Source: Alteromonas gracilis (GTDB lineage Bacteria; Pseudomonadota; Gammaproteobacteria; Enterobacterales; Alteromonadaceae). Taken from it: 64,000 bases of DNA. The notes beneath the pieces were generated by a model. That model was not told the origin of the DNA and ran no database searches. It saw only the letters and a list, made by a program, of their open reading frames with translations. The translations under genes were made by a program, and so were the position numbers. Of the stretch, positions 53,994-63,547 are shown in pieces. Numbering within the stretch: position 1 is the stretch's first letter; each line of letters starts with the position of its first letter. The stretch is from contig NZ_PVNO01000027.1 in the NCBI RefSeq assembly GCF_002993325.1, positions 186,001-250,000 on the forward strand, written 5' to 3'.

Positions 53994-55019
53994 ATGATGG
54001 AAATGAAAAGCGAAATTCGTAGTGTGTTTGAAAAAGTAAACAAACAAGGAAACCGTTTGTTTCTGAAAAGGCGTATAGGCTTTTTACGCTTTTGGCTAAG
54101 CATCACTTTTGCCCAACGTTGTTACTTTTTAGCAACCAGCATGCTCCTGTTACAGCTGTTTTTTAGTATCGAAAGTAGGCTGTTCGAAGCGGTTATGTTT
54201 GGTTTTGCACTTGCAGGTATTGTTAGCGAGACGTGGCCAAGGTTCATGGTGCTTTGGAACAGCCTACCTGGAAAAGCGGTGATCTTGTTTATTTATGCCA
54301 TTATCGCTAATTTTGCGCTCGCTTCTGCTAGCGGACTGGTCAATAGCATAACCGGTGTTTCTGCAAGCGCGTTACCCTACAGCCATAATTTTGCGCTTAT
54401 ACTTATGGTGCCAAGCTGGTTTTTTGTGACGACATTAATGGCATTAGTTGGCGGAATGCTCGTCATTTTTATTTATTTGTTTTTCTTATTACTGCTAAAA
54501 CCTTTTGGTGTACTTAGGCTATGGCACAAACCCGGCTATCGTTTTGTTTTATCTACCGCCGTAGCGCGCTTTGTTTGGACGCTAGGCGTGGCACTGCAAC
54601 TTGGCGTTGTAGCAGGGCAGGTGGGATTACTCTCTGAATTCAATAGTGAAAGCGCCAACCCTCTCATTACCGTTGAGGATACGACTAAACAGCAGCTTGA
54701 AAGTAATGAAACACAGTTAATAGAAGAACAGGCAGAAGAGGTTTCTGAATTAGAAAAAGACTTAACGACACTGTTAAATGATGCAAAAGAAAAAAGTATT
54801 AACTACCAAAAAACACAGCGCCAAGCGTTAGCCAGCTTCATCTATGAATTTGAGGCAGATTCTCGTTCTCGCTGTGCTCATCCGGAAGGGACTCGGGTAA
54901 TTGAACTCAACGACTATGAGATTTTGCAAATAGCGAAACTTTCTGAAACTGAAGACGGCTACGTCTATTCGGTAGAGCCATGCCGATCAGCCGCCATAGG
55001 GGTAAGCGTTACTCCGTGA
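53994..55019 (+). CDS. Hypothetical polytopic membrane protein with coiled-coil tail
   Basis: I do not recognise this 341-residue protein. It has about five membrane helices between residues 35 and 215 (YFLATSMLLLQLFF, AVMFGFALAGIVS, AVILFIYAIIANFALASA, LILMVPSWFFVTTLMALVGGMLVIF, FVWTLGVALQLGVVAG). A charged coiled coil (about 225-290) follows, then a C-terminal domain with two cysteines (SRCAHPEGTRVIELN, EPCRSAAIG). The position of the tail relative to the membrane is unclear. It is divergent from pqiA across a 150-base gap, which may mean a shared regulatory region, and is single. Function unknown. Confidence 0.72.
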   Translation: MMEMKSEIRSVFEKVNKQGNRLFLKRRIGFLRFWLSITFAQRCYFLATSMLLLQLFFSIESRLFEAVMFGFALAGIVSETWPRFMVLWNSLPGKAVILFIYAIIANFALASASGLVNSITGVSASALPYSHNFALILMVPSWFFVTTLMALVGGMLVIFIYLFFLLLLKPFGVLRLWHKPGYRFVLSTAVARFVWTLGVALQLGVVAGQVGLLSEFNSESANPLITVEDTTKQQLESNETQLIEEQAEEVSELEKDLTTLLNDAKEKSINYQKTQRQALASFIYEFEADSRSRCAHPEGTRVIELNDYEILQIAKLSETEDGYVYSVEPCRSAAIGVSVTP

Positions 55020-55051
55020 CATAGAGCATTTCATCGCGAAGCTGTTTAGCA

Positions 55052-55092
55052 TAAAAAAGCCTGCTTACAATTGCATGTCAGCAGGCTTTTAG
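55052..55092. terminator. Bidirectional terminator between membrane protein gene and asnS
   Basis: aaaaagcctgct pairs with agcaggctttt across a 15-base loop between two convergent genes. Confidence 0.8.
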
Positions 55093-55098
55093 ATTGAC

Positions 55099-56496
55099 CT
55101 AGAAGCTAGCGTTACCCGGTGTACGTGGGAATGGGATCACGTCACGTACGTTTTGCATGCCGGTGACATAGGCTACAAGGCGCTCGAAACCGAGACCGAA
55201 ACCTGAGTGAGGTACAGTGCCGTAGCGGCGAAGGTCGCGATACCATCCGTAGTCTTCTTTCGAGAGGCCCATTTCGTCAAGACGCGCATCGAAAACGTCT
55301 AAACGCTCTTCACGCTGCGAACCACCGATGATCTCACCGATACCAGGCGCCAGTACGTCCATTGCTGCAACTGTCTTGCCGTCGTCGTTAATGCGCATAT
55401 AGAACGCTTTAATGTCTTTCGGATAGTTTTGCATAATAATCGGCGCACCAACATGCTCTTCAGCAAGGTAACGCTCATGCTCAGAAGACAAGTCAATGCC
55501 CCACTCAACAGGGAATTCGAATTCTTTTCCGCAGTTTTGCAGTATTTCGATGGCGTCAGTGTAGTCCATGCGAACGAAGTCAGAGCTTACTAGTTTCTCT
55601 AAACGCTCAATGGCATCTTTCTTAATTCGCTGAGCAAAGAATGCCATGTCATCAGGCAGCTCTTCAAGTACGGCTTTACACACATATTTCAGCATGTCTT
55701 CAGCTAACTGCGCGACGTCTTTGAGTTCAGCAAACGCCACTTCAGGTTCAATCATCCAAAACTCTGCAAGGTGACGAGAGGTGTTTGAATTCTCCGCTCG
55801 GAACGTAGGACCGAAGGTATAGACCTTTGACATAGCAGTACAGTAGGTTTCAACGTTAAGCTGACCTGATACCGTTAGGTAGGTTTCTTTACCGAAGAAA
55901 TCTTCTGAGTAATCGACGTTGCCTTTGTCGTCGCGAGGAAGGTTCATCATATCAAGTGTTGATACGCGGAACATTTCACCAGCACCTTCTGTATCGCTAG
56001 CTGTCAAAATTGGCGTGGAGATCCAAAAATAACCTCGTTCGTGGAAGAAGCGGTGAATTGCCTGAGACAAGCAGTTACGGACGCGGGTTACCGCACCGAT
56101 AACGTTAGTGCGGGGACGCAGGTGAGCATATTCGCGAAGATATTCAATGCTGTGGCGTTTTGCGGCCATGGGATAGGTGTCAGGGTTTTCAACCAAACCG
56201 ACAATTTCTACCTCTGTAGCTTCAATCTCTAATGCTTGCCCTTGACCTTGCGACTCTTTCACTGTTCCGGTTACCGACAATGAACAACCAGCAGTAAGTC
56301 GCTGGATATCGGCATAATTTGACAGAGAATTTAGCGCAATAACTTGTACAGGATCAAAGCAACTACCGTCGTGTAGTGCAATAAAAGATAACCCCGCTTT
56401 AGAGTCGCGGCGTGTTCTTACCCAACCCTTTACGGTTACCGATTCGCCAACGGCGTACTTACCTTTAAGTACGTCAACTACGGGCGCATGCGTCAT
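55099..56496 (-). CDS. asnS: Asparaginyl-tRNA synthetase
   Basis: AsnS is a cytosolic class II synthetase charging tRNA-Asn. The N-terminal OB fold ([26 protein letters not shown]) binds the anticodon. Class II motifs follow: [21 protein letters not shown] (motif 2) and [15 protein letters not shown] (motif 3). At 465 residues it is near E. coli AsnS (466). The residue pattern after motif 2 ([11 protein letters not shown]) separates it from AspRS. It is monocistronic. Its presence together with aspS means that both acylation routes are direct, without needing an amidotransferase for Asn. Confidence 0.97.
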   Translation of the reverse strand: MTHAPVVDVLKGKYAVGESVTVKGWVRTRRDSKAGLSFIALHDGSCFDPVQVIALNSLSNYADIQRLTAGCSLSVTGTVKESQGQGQALEIEATEVEIVGLVENPDTYPMAAKRHSIEYLREYAHLRPRTNVIGAVTRVRNCLSQAIHRFFHERGYFWISTPILTASDTEGAGEMFRVSTLDMMNLPRDDKGNVDYSEDFFGKETYLTVSGQLNVETYCTAMSKVYTFGPTFRAENSNTSRHLAEFWMIEPEVAFAELKDVAQLAEDMLKYVCKAVLEELPDDMAFFAQRIKKDAIERLEKLVSSDFVRMDYTDAIEILQNCGKEFEFPVEWGIDLSSEHERYLAEEHVGAPIIMQNYPKDIKAFYMRINDDGKTVAAMDVLAPGIGEIIGGSQREERLDVFDARLDEMGLSKEDYGWYRDLRRYGTVPHSGFGLGFERLVAYVTGMQNVRDVIPFPRTPGNASF

Positions 56497-56883
56497 GTTA
56501 ATTTCTCCGTCTTACTGATTTTATGCAGTTTCTTGTTATTGAGTAATGCCCAACAACCAAGTGCATCTAATCATTTACCGTTAAAAGATTAGATACATAT
56601 TAATTTGTGTTTTAGTCAATGTTTTGGATTGTGATGCCGATAAATACTTACAATCTGTAACGCTGTTAATCTGTTCAAAAACGTTGGCGAATTTGGAACA
56701 TTCTTTAGCGATGCAAAATACTCTCGCGAAAAACCTGACGAAAGTTGAATAGCTTACCGATCGCAACATGCTTTTTATCGACCGTAATTTGCTAAGGTGA
56801 TATAAAAATAAGCAATGAATTACAATCCAATAGCACGCTAGTATACCCAACATAAAGCGGGATGCCAGAGAACAGAGTGACAA
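56497..56883. other. Divergent region upstream of asnS
   Basis: About 390 AT-rich bases with promoters for asnS and for the plus-strand membrane protein gene. The longest minus-strand frame here (about 100 codons) has no family features or good ribosome binding site and I treat it as chance. No RNA or repeat seen. Confidence 0.4.
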
Positions 56884-57372
56884 ATGGGAAATAAAAATGA
56901 TTCAAGCACGTCAGTGCCCCAGCAAGCACAAGAGACGAGCGACTCTCAACGTGATATTAATCGTTCTGATCATGCGGAAAATGAGAGAAGTAAAATGACT
57001 TACGAACAACTGGCTGAACGTCGTTCTACGCCTCGTTCTCAAACGCCATTTTATAAGGTCATGCTAGCGCTGAATATAGTTGGTTGGGTTGGCATGGTTG
57101 TTGTTCTGGTGCTGTTTCATTATGCCCGACCAGATTTTATTAGTGGCGTACAGCAATACTGGGGCATAGAAGGTGATACAACCTGGTCTGAAAGTCACCT
57201 TTCTGCAATGACCATCATGCTTCAAGTATGTTTGTTCGTTACCCTGGTAAGCATCATTATGCGTGCAAGAAGAAACCGTCGTCGCTCGGATAGTTTTGGG
57301 ATTAATCTTTTCATCTTGCTTGCCATTGCTGGTATCAGCTTAATTACGCTTGCTACAACGTTAGGCCTTTAA
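56884..57372 (+). CDS. Hypothetical small membrane protein
   Basis: I do not recognise this 162-residue protein. The first 55 residues are polar and probably disordered (Ser/Gln/Asp/Arg-rich), followed by three predicted membrane helices (VMLALNIVGWVGMVVVLVLF, MTIMLQVCLFVTLVSIIM, LFILLAIAGISLITLATTL). Basic residues RARRNRRRSD lie between helices two and three, so that loop is probably cytoplasmic. Two in-frame ATGs downstream are less likely starts. It is single. Function unknown. Confidence 0.7.
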   Translation: MGNKNDSSTSVPQQAQETSDSQRDINRSDHAENERSKMTYEQLAERRSTPRSQTPFYKVMLALNIVGWVGMVVVLVLFHYARPDFISGVQQYWGIEGDTTWSESHLSAMTIMLQVCLFVTLVSIIMRARRNRRRSDSFGINLFILLAIAGISLITLATTLGL

Positions 57373-57410
57373 CGTTCAAAATACATTAAAGCCGTCTGGC
57401 AATATAAACA

Positions 57411-57442
57411 AAAGCGGCTTGACCCAAGAGAGTCAAGCCGCC
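57411..57442 (-). terminator. Terminator of the exchanger gene
   Basis: gcggcttgac (57414-57423) pairs with gtcaagccgc (57432-57441). Read on the minus strand the hairpin is followed by a T-rich run, so it ends the exchanger gene. Confidence 0.85.
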
Positions 57443-57486
57443 ATCTTCAGCTAAACCATTGCTAATCGCTTGAACAGCCCTAAAAA

Positions 57487-58455
57487 TTAAATAAACGCAG
57501 CCTGTATAAGCCAGTATGTATAGGCTGCATAAGCCAGCACAAATGCGCCACCTTCTAGGCGGTTTAAGCGTCCTTGGCGTTTAATGCCGATACAGAAAAT
57601 AAACAGAGCAATGGAAGAAGCAAACATTACCATGGCGTCGCGATACAAGAAATCTGATGCTACCGCCATGGGCTGAATTGTCCCGGCAATACCAACCACC
57701 GCTAATGTATTAAACATGTTCGAGCCAATCACGTTACCTATGGCAAGGTCGTGTTCACCCTTTTTAACCGCCATTAATGATGAAGCCAATTCAGGTAATG
57801 AGGTGCCGATAGCAATAATAGTAAGACCTATTATCGTATCGCTTACACCGAAGAAAGTTGCTACCTCTACCGCGCCCCAAACCAGCATACGAGAGCTTGC
57901 AACCAGCAAGAGTAGTCCCGCGATTAACCACATTACGTGCGTCTTAACCGTGCCTTCGTTACTATTGATTTCTTCATCATATTCATCAGCCAAGGCGTCT
58001 TTGTCGCCCTTCATGCCGTGATAAATACTCCATGAAATCAGTAAGATGAATAACCCTAGCAATGAAAACGCATCGTCTTTAGAAACGTTTAGATCCCATA
58101 TTTGCCATACTGCAAAAAATGTAATGCCTAATAATACAGGCAGCTCTTTTTTGATGATCTCAGATTTTACTGCAATAGGGCTGATGAGCGCGGTCAAGCC
58201 TAGGATCAGTAGAATGTTAGCTGTGTTAGAGCCATAGGCGTTACCCAACGCAATGCCAGAGTTTCCCTGAATGGCGGCAAAAATTGAAACAATGATTTCA
58301 GGGGCAGATGTGCCAAACCCAATAATCAGCATGCCAATAAGAAGAGGCGATAAACCAAAATGGTTAGCGACAGATGCTGCTCCACCTACGAACTTCCCTG
58401 CGCTCCAAAGTAAAACCGGTAACCCGATTAAAATAGCCAAGCTGGCTAATAGCAT
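57487..58455 (-). CDS. Na+/Ca2+ exchanger family protein (YrbG-like)
   Basis: This 322-residue inner-membrane antiporter is of the CaCA family. It has two inverted halves of about five helices each. The alpha repeats are GFGTSAPEIIVS plus GNAYGSNTANILLILG, and AIGTSLPELASSLMA plus GNVIGSNMFNTLAVVG, with the key glutamates of ion coordination present in both (APE and LPE). An acidic loop (DKDALADEYDEEINSNEG) lies between the halves. It is close in length to E. coli YrbG (325). aaggag precedes the ATG. It is single. Calcium/sodium exchange is inferred from the family. Confidence 0.9.
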   Translation of the reverse strand: MLLASLAILIGLPVLLWSAGKFVGGAASVANHFGLSPLLIGMLIIGFGTSAPEIIVSIFAAIQGNSGIALGNAYGSNTANILLILGLTALISPIAVKSEIIKKELPVLLGITFFAVWQIWDLNVSKDDAFSLLGLFILLISWSIYHGMKGDKDALADEYDEEINSNEGTVKTHVMWLIAGLLLLVASSRMLVWGAVEVATFFGVSDTIIGLTIIAIGTSLPELASSLMAVKKGEHDLAIGNVIGSNMFNTLAVVGIAGTIQPMAVASDFLYRDAMVMFASSIALFIFCIGIKRQGRLNRLEGGAFVLAYAAYTYWLIQAAFI

Positions 58456-58706
58456 ATGTACTCCTTAAACCATTTGTGTCTTTTTGCCCACCTCTATGTA
58501 TAGGCAAAATTAATAAATAAAAGCTGTTTCGATAGATTTATTAGCACATAAGTTTTTGTTGTCTTAACGATGAAAAAAAGCCGTGCTAATTCTGCTTTGA
58601 AAAAAATAAGTTGAGCGTAAACTCAGCGCCACTTTCACTGTGTTTGTTATTTAAGCAAGCACTAAGCTAATTGTAACCAACCACACATTTTTTAGAAGCG
58701 ATATAC

Positions 58707-60194
58707 ATGCACAATACCTTGATTGTTACTGATGATGTTACTCCTTTTCGTAACACCGCTTTAACCGTGCTTACTTTTCAGGATTACCTTGCTGAATTCC
58801 CTAAACTGAACGAGCCCAAGACGCGGGTCATTAACATCTGCGATACCACACGCTATTTGAGTGAGGGCTACTATTGTTCATTGTTGGCCCAGGCACGTAA
58901 TCACTCTGTATTGCCTTCAGTAAACACCATAAATGATTTACGTATGGCGGAAGAGAAAAGTATCGATCGCATTGTTTTTTCGTTGTCGGTACCGCAAGAC
59001 AATACTGAATTAACTGATGAACCTATATTAGTACTTTTTGGCGAAGTGAAAGATCAGCGTTTTAAGCGTTTGGCACGCCAGGCGTTTGAAAAATATCCGT
59101 ATCCCGCTTTGTTCTTAAGTCCAACGGTTACTGATACCAAAATGTCGCCCAAGAACAGTGGGAAGGTTCAAATAGAAGGCTTTGCCAGTGTCCAGGCGAA
59201 AGCGTTTAAAGATTTAGATGCCAAGCAACAGGCTCGTTTTATTGAGCAGCTCGAAGCACATACAAAAATTCAATGGAAAGCAGGTAAAACCAGCAAGAGA
59301 ACGCGCTGGGACATGGCGATTTTGGTTAATCCGGAAGAAAGCACGCCGCCCAGTGATGAACGTGCTATTAAAAATTTCGTGAAAGCGGCTGAAAAAGTGG
59401 GGTTTCGGGCTGATGTAGTAAGTCGCCTGTCGCAAGAAGAGCTTGGACACTATGACGCCCTGTTTATTCGTGAAACGACAGCAATTGACCATCATACCTA
59501 TCGTTTAGCGCGAGCCGCTGAAAGAGAAGGAATTGTGGTGATGGACGACACGCAGTCAATTCTGCGCTGTTGTAACAAGGTGTACTTGCAGGATGCATTT
59601 GCCTATCAAAAAGTACCAGCGCCGAAAGCGACCTTCGTATCAAGCGCCACGGATGAAGTGTGCGATAAATTAATAGCTGACTTTGGATTACCGCTGGTAT
59701 TAAAACTGCCGGAAAGCTCGTTTTCCCGTGGTGTACACAAAGCTGAAAATAAAGATGCGTTGAAAGTGCGCTTAGAACAAATGTTGGCAGAGTCTGCGCT
59801 GGTTTTAGTTCAGGAATATATTTTCACTGAGTTCGACTGGCGAATTGGTGTGCTAGGTGGCAAACCTATTTACGCTTGCCAGTATTTTATGGTGCGCAAC
59901 CACTGGCAAATCTATAACCACCAGGGCGATCGATTCTCTTCGGGTGGATTTGCCACAATGCCTACGTTTGAAGTACCTAAGCCAGTACTTCAAGCTGCTA
60001 TCAAAGCCGCCAAAGCGGTAGGCGATGGTCTTTACGGCGTAGATATAAAACAGACCGGCAACGCCGTTTATGTGATTGAAGTGAACGACAATCCAAGTAT
60101 CGATTCGGGTGTAGAAGATAAATATTTAGGCAAAGAATTGTACGAGTTAATTATGCAGGAGTTTGCCGACAGGTTGGAGCAAAGAGGGCGATGA
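58707..60194 (+). CDS. RimK-like ATP-grasp ligase with RLAN N-terminal domain
   Basis: This 495-residue protein has an N-terminal domain (about 1-200) of the RimK-like ATP-grasp N-terminal (RLAN) type: MHNTLIVTDDV, RVINICDTTRYLSEGYYCSLLAQARNHSVLPS. It is followed by an ATP-grasp fold (about 290-490) with FGLPLVLKLPESSFSRGVHK, LVQEYIFTEFDWRIGVLGGKPIYAC, and the metal-binding VIEVNDNPSIDSG. ATP-grasp enzymes of this type join an amino acid or amine to a carboxyl group. The stop overlaps the start of the GNAT/C39 gene by four bases (ATGA), so the two proteins probably work together. Product and substrate unknown. Confidence 0.87.
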   Translation: MHNTLIVTDDVTPFRNTALTVLTFQDYLAEFPKLNEPKTRVINICDTTRYLSEGYYCSLLAQARNHSVLPSVNTINDLRMAEEKSIDRIVFSLSVPQDNTELTDEPILVLFGEVKDQRFKRLARQAFEKYPYPALFLSPTVTDTKMSPKNSGKVQIEGFASVQAKAFKDLDAKQQARFIEQLEAHTKIQWKAGKTSKRTRWDMAILVNPEESTPPSDERAIKNFVKAAEKVGFRADVVSRLSQEELGHYDALFIRETTAIDHHTYRLARAAEREGIVVMDDTQSILRCCNKVYLQDAFAYQKVPAPKATFVSSATDEVCDKLIADFGLPLVLKLPESSFSRGVHKAENKDALKVRLEQMLAESALVLVQEYIFTEFDWRIGVLGGKPIYACQYFMVRNHWQIYNHQGDRFSSGGFATMPTFEVPKPVLQAAIKAAKAVGDGLYGVDIKQTGNAVYVIEVNDNPSIDSGVEDKYLGKELYELIMQEFADRLEQRGR

Positions 60195-61522
60195 TTACAT
60201 CGGCTGAAGCTGTGAGTAAAGAGGGCAGTGTGCATACTATGAATAGCGAAAATCCGGTGATGGAAAACTTGCCTGATAATACGTCGAACGCTGAAGGGGA
60301 AATGTCACCCGTCTCTTGTGCGAAGCCTAGGGTTTCGCTACGCGTTGCCACGTTGCAAGATCTTGCGGCTCTTCAGCACATTGAGAAAACCTGTTTTACT
60401 ACAGACAGGCTCAGTAAAAGCCGATTTAAGTTTTATATAGAGGCGCCGCATGCCGAGCTTATTATTGCCGAACGTGAATCGCCTACTTCGCTAAGCGACT
60501 TTGAAGAAAATAAGGGCGGGAAAAGTGGTCAAACGACTGACAATACACTTGAAAGCGTGCATACAGGCGATAGTGATGAGCAAAGTATAGTCGGTTACGG
60601 TTTGCTTTTGCTTCGTCGTGGTACACAGCTTACCCGACTGTATTCTATTGCAATACTTCCTGAAGCGAGAGGCTTGGGAATCGCTGAAAAGTTAATAAAC
60701 AGCTTGGGGGAGCGGGCGCTTTTGCGGGGAAAGCGATTTATGCGCCTTGAAGTGGCAGTTGGTAACGCTGGTGCCATTGCGCTTTATAAAAAGCTAGGGT
60801 TCAGTCAATTTGGTATGTATACCGATTATTACGACGATCATACAGACGCATTACGCATGCAAAAGGTATTGGTCCCAAGTAAATCGGTTAAACCTGGGGT
60901 TTATCCTTGGTATCAGCAAACTACAGATTTTACCTGTGGCCCATCAGCACTAATGATGGCAATGTGCGCGCTAGACAATAACTTTGAAATGACTCAGGAA
61001 AAAGAACTTTCTCTGTGGCGCACCGCAACAACTATTTTCATGATGTCGGGACACGGAGGATGCCATCCAGTTGGCTTAGCGTTAGCGGCAGTAAACGAAG
61101 GCTACACGGCAGATGTGGTTATCAACCAAAATGTGCCGCTTTTTGTCGATGGCGTACGTGACTCCAACAAAAAAGCGATTGTCGAAAACGTCGAGGCACA
61201 ATTTATGACAGACGCTTCTGCCAGAGGGATCTCTGTCGAAATTTCAGACTGGCGCGTCGATATCATTGACCAAACTTTAAAATCTGGTGGTGCTGTTTTG
61301 TGCCTTATTAGCACATATGCTTTCGATAAAAAGAAAGTGCCCCATTGGGTAGCAGTTACGAGCTGTGACGCTCACTGCTACTACCTTCATGATCCTGACG
61401 CAAGCGAAGGTCAACCCGTTGAGTATCAGCACATTCCGGTTGCTCGCGATGATTTTTTAAGACTTGCCAGTTATGGCACGCGTAAAGTAAGAACATTGGT
61501 CCTCCTTAAATTGAATAAATAA
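60191..61522 (+). CDS. Fused GNAT acetyltransferase and C39-like peptidase
   Basis: This 443-residue protein joins two enzymes. The N-terminal part (about 48-235) is a GNAT domain with RVATLQDLAALQHIEKTCF, LYSIAILPEARGLGIAEKLIN and LEVAVGNAGAIALYKKLGF, interrupted by a polar low-complexity insert near 98-135. The C-terminal part (about 240-440) is a papain-fold C39-like domain with C249 (TDFTCGPSAL), H385 (VPHWVAV) and D401 (LHDPD) as the likely catalytic triad. The first 40 residues are poorly conserved-looking and may not be structured. It is translationally coupled to the ATP-grasp gene. A short A/T-rich hairpin (61519-61548) may end the operon. Confidence 0.85.
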   Translation: MITSAEAVSKEGSVHTMNSENPVMENLPDNTSNAEGEMSPVSCAKPRVSLRVATLQDLAALQHIEKTCFTTDRLSKSRFKFYIEAPHAELIIAERESPTSLSDFEENKGGKSGQTTDNTLESVHTGDSDEQSIVGYGLLLLRRGTQLTRLYSIAILPEARGLGIAEKLINSLGERALLRGKRFMRLEVAVGNAGAIALYKKLGFSQFGMYTDYYDDHTDALRMQKVLVPSKSVKPGVYPWYQQTTDFTCGPSALMMAMCALDNNFEMTQEKELSLWRTATTIFMMSGHGGCHPVGLALAAVNEGYTADVVINQNVPLFVDGVRDSNKKAIVENVEAQFMTDASARGISVEISDWRVDIIDQTLKSGGAVLCLISTYAFDKKKVPHWVAVTSCDAHCYYLHDPDASEGQPVEYQHIPVARDDFLRLASYGTRKVRTLVLLKLNK

Positions 61523-61583
61523 AACCTAGTACAAAAGTTAGGTTTTAGCTAAGGTCTTAAGATAACAAAGGCGTCAAGAGACC

Positions 61584-61865
61584 TTAGTGGTGAACTTGTG
61601 TAACATTAACCTTGTTGTTTAGCGTTTTTAGCTTAGAAACAAGTTGAGAAAGCTCTTTCACTGAACCTGCATAGTCTATGTGCTTGTTCATTTCCTGACC
61701 TTTCACTGCACTTCTATAAAGCGCCTCACTTTCAAAACACGCAGTTTGTGCGTCCAAGGCACGCCATTCCGCTTTTAAATCACTTGGAATGCAATGACGC
61801 TTAGCTGTAATTTTGTCTTTAATTTGCAACACTTTTCCGATCAATAATTGAGCATCTGTTGGCAT
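61584..61865 (-). CDS. Small hypothetical protein, 93 aa
   Basis: I do not recognise this protein. The ATG at 61865 follows aaaggaga by seven bases, a strong ribosome binding site, so I prefer it to the upstream ATG at 61886. The sequence is helical and mostly polar (LLIGKVLQIKDKITAKRHCIP, VKELSQLVSKLKTLNNKVN), with no signal or membrane segment. It is single and convergent with the ATP-grasp operon. A 9-bp inverted repeat (ctaaggtct/agaccttag, 61549-61587) overlaps its stop codon. Function unknown. Confidence 0.7.
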   Translation of the reverse strand: MPTDAQLLIGKVLQIKDKITAKRHCIPSDLKAEWRALDAQTACFESEALYRSAVKGQEMNKHIDYAGSVKELSQLVSKLKTLNNKVNVTQVHH

Positions 61866-62067
61866 AATTACTTCTCCTTTTTCCATTTTTTAAGCAAGTT
61901 ACTGATATATAAATGAAGTTTTAGTTCGTTGCTTTAAATAAACCAACCGTTCAAATCTTCACTTCTTGCTCTTATGTAGAAGTTTGCATTATTGATGCCA
62001 TGTTCAATAAAAACTCAGGCAGCTTGATTTGCCTTGTCGTAACAGGAAGGTATTTGAAAGCGGAGCG

Positions 62068-63339
62068 TTAGAGAGTAGTAGTTGGAAAATGCTGACTGCG
62101 TGCCAATTCTAGTTTTGTAATGGCAATCGTTACGTCGCCATGAACCATGAATTCATCAATGATAGGCATGACTTCTTTGGCAAAGGCTTCATTGGCGTCT
62201 CTATCAAAGAATTGCGAGAAACCTTCCGCCGTTGACAGCTCAAGATAGGCTTCTTTGGTAAGCGGTGAGGTCTGTTGCTGTGAAGATTTATTTGGAGATA
62301 TGACGCCAAGCTTTTTGTTTAGCTTGGTTTGAACCTCGTGACTTGCAGCAAAGGCTAAAAACTTTTTGGCTAAAGATAAGTTTTTCGCTTGTTTGGGGAT
62401 AACAAGTACGTCAATGGGAGCCTCTTCGTATTTACCAACTCCTTCACTAATTTGAGGGAAGGGGAAAAAGCCGATTTTAGGTAGCATGTCCTTTCGTATA
62501 TCCTGAATAACATAATTACCTATTAACGACATACCAACTAAGCCTCTTGATAACAGCGGTAAGCTTTCTCGCCAATGAAAATCTTGATGCTCTGCAATAA
62601 AATATTTTCTCGCTTTTAACGCTTGCAAAACGTTGAGGGTATCCCTAACGCGTTCATCATTAAAGGGAATTTTCCCTTGCGTTAACGCGTGATGAAAATC
62701 GAGCCCGTTTAATCGGAGGTTAAGATAGTCGAACCAAGCAGTGGCGGGCCAGTTGCTTTTCGTTCCAATAAAAATAGGTGAAACGCCGTCGGCTTTGATG
62801 ATTTCACATAGGGCGATAAATTCTTGCCACGTCTTTGGTTCACTTAACGATAAGCGCTCAAATATTTCTTTTGAATAATAAAAACCAATTTGATAATACG
62901 AGATGGGAACAGCGTAATAGCGGCCATTATAGCTAAGGTTTTGTCTGACGTTTCCGTCGAACGCATTATCAAGTTCGTTTTCCAGCCACAAATCGTCTAT
63001 GGGATGAATAAACTCTTTTTCGACGAAATTAAAAAGCCTCTGCCCAGCATGCCAATACAGCACATCAAAACGTTTATCTTTGGCCAACATAGTGGGAAAC
63101 GCAAGTTTATAATCTTCACTACTTAGCGCGGTAAACTGCACTTTGCTGTTAGGATGGAGGGTTTCAAAATCGCGCGCTAGTGTGTAAAAGGCTTCTCTTT
63201 GTGCGCTTGTTGATACCGAGACACCAACGTTTAGCTGTTGTGCAAAGCTTGGTGTGATCATTACACTTTGTGTGATCATTGCAATCGAAACGATCATTGC
63301 AAAACAGAAAAGCAAATTATAAAAACGGCGTCTCAGCAT
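62068..63339 (-). CDS. Extracellular solute-binding protein, family 1
   Basis: This is a periplasmic ABC-type binding protein. The signal peptide ends at SFAQQ (about residue 34). Family-1 features are LNVGVSVSTSAQREAFYTLARDFETLHPNSKVQF, the DVLYWHAGQRLFNFV segment, PISYYQIGFYYSKEIFERLSL, PKTWQEFIALCEIIKADG and GLVGMSLIGNYVI. It has 423 residues. These proteins usually bind sugars. No permease or ATPase gene is in the window, so it may serve a transporter elsewhere or a sensory system. aaggga precedes the ATG. The gene to its right is unrelated. Substrate unknown. Confidence 0.87.
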   Translation of the reverse strand: MLRRRFYNLLFCFAMIVSIAMITQSVMITPSFAQQLNVGVSVSTSAQREAFYTLARDFETLHPNSKVQFTALSSEDYKLAFPTMLAKDKRFDVLYWHAGQRLFNFVEKEFIHPIDDLWLENELDNAFDGNVRQNLSYNGRYYAVPISYYQIGFYYSKEIFERLSLSEPKTWQEFIALCEIIKADGVSPIFIGTKSNWPATAWFDYLNLRLNGLDFHHALTQGKIPFNDERVRDTLNVLQALKARKYFIAEHQDFHWRESLPLLSRGLVGMSLIGNYVIQDIRKDMLPKIGFFPFPQISEGVGKYEEAPIDVLVIPKQAKNLSLAKKFLAFAASHEVQTKLNKKLGVISPNKSSQQQTSPLTKEAYLELSTAEGFSQFFDRDANEAFAKEVMPIIDEFMVHGDVTIAITKLELARSQHFPTTTL

Positions 63340-63547
63340 TATTTTTCTACTATTCCCTTAACAGTATTGAGCCTTGATTAATTTATACATGCAGCAACCA
63401 AGACCATACAACAACTATAGATAGTTTATCCAATATGCCTATTCAACTTTTGTATGTATATGAAATAGATACAAGAGAATGGCTTTGCGAAAAAGGAAAA
63501 TTAAATCGTGTTAGGTTATAGAAAATTATCCCACGCTGACTAAGACA

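Noticed and set aside
56581..56883. Minus-strand frame of about 100 codons upstream of asnS
   Set aside because: No domain, poor codon use, no ribosome binding site, and the region is needed for two divergent promoters.
61549..61587. Inverted repeat ctaaggtct/agaccttag as a terminator
   Set aside because: The loop is over 20 bases, there is no T-run and it overlaps a stop codon; it may be chance.
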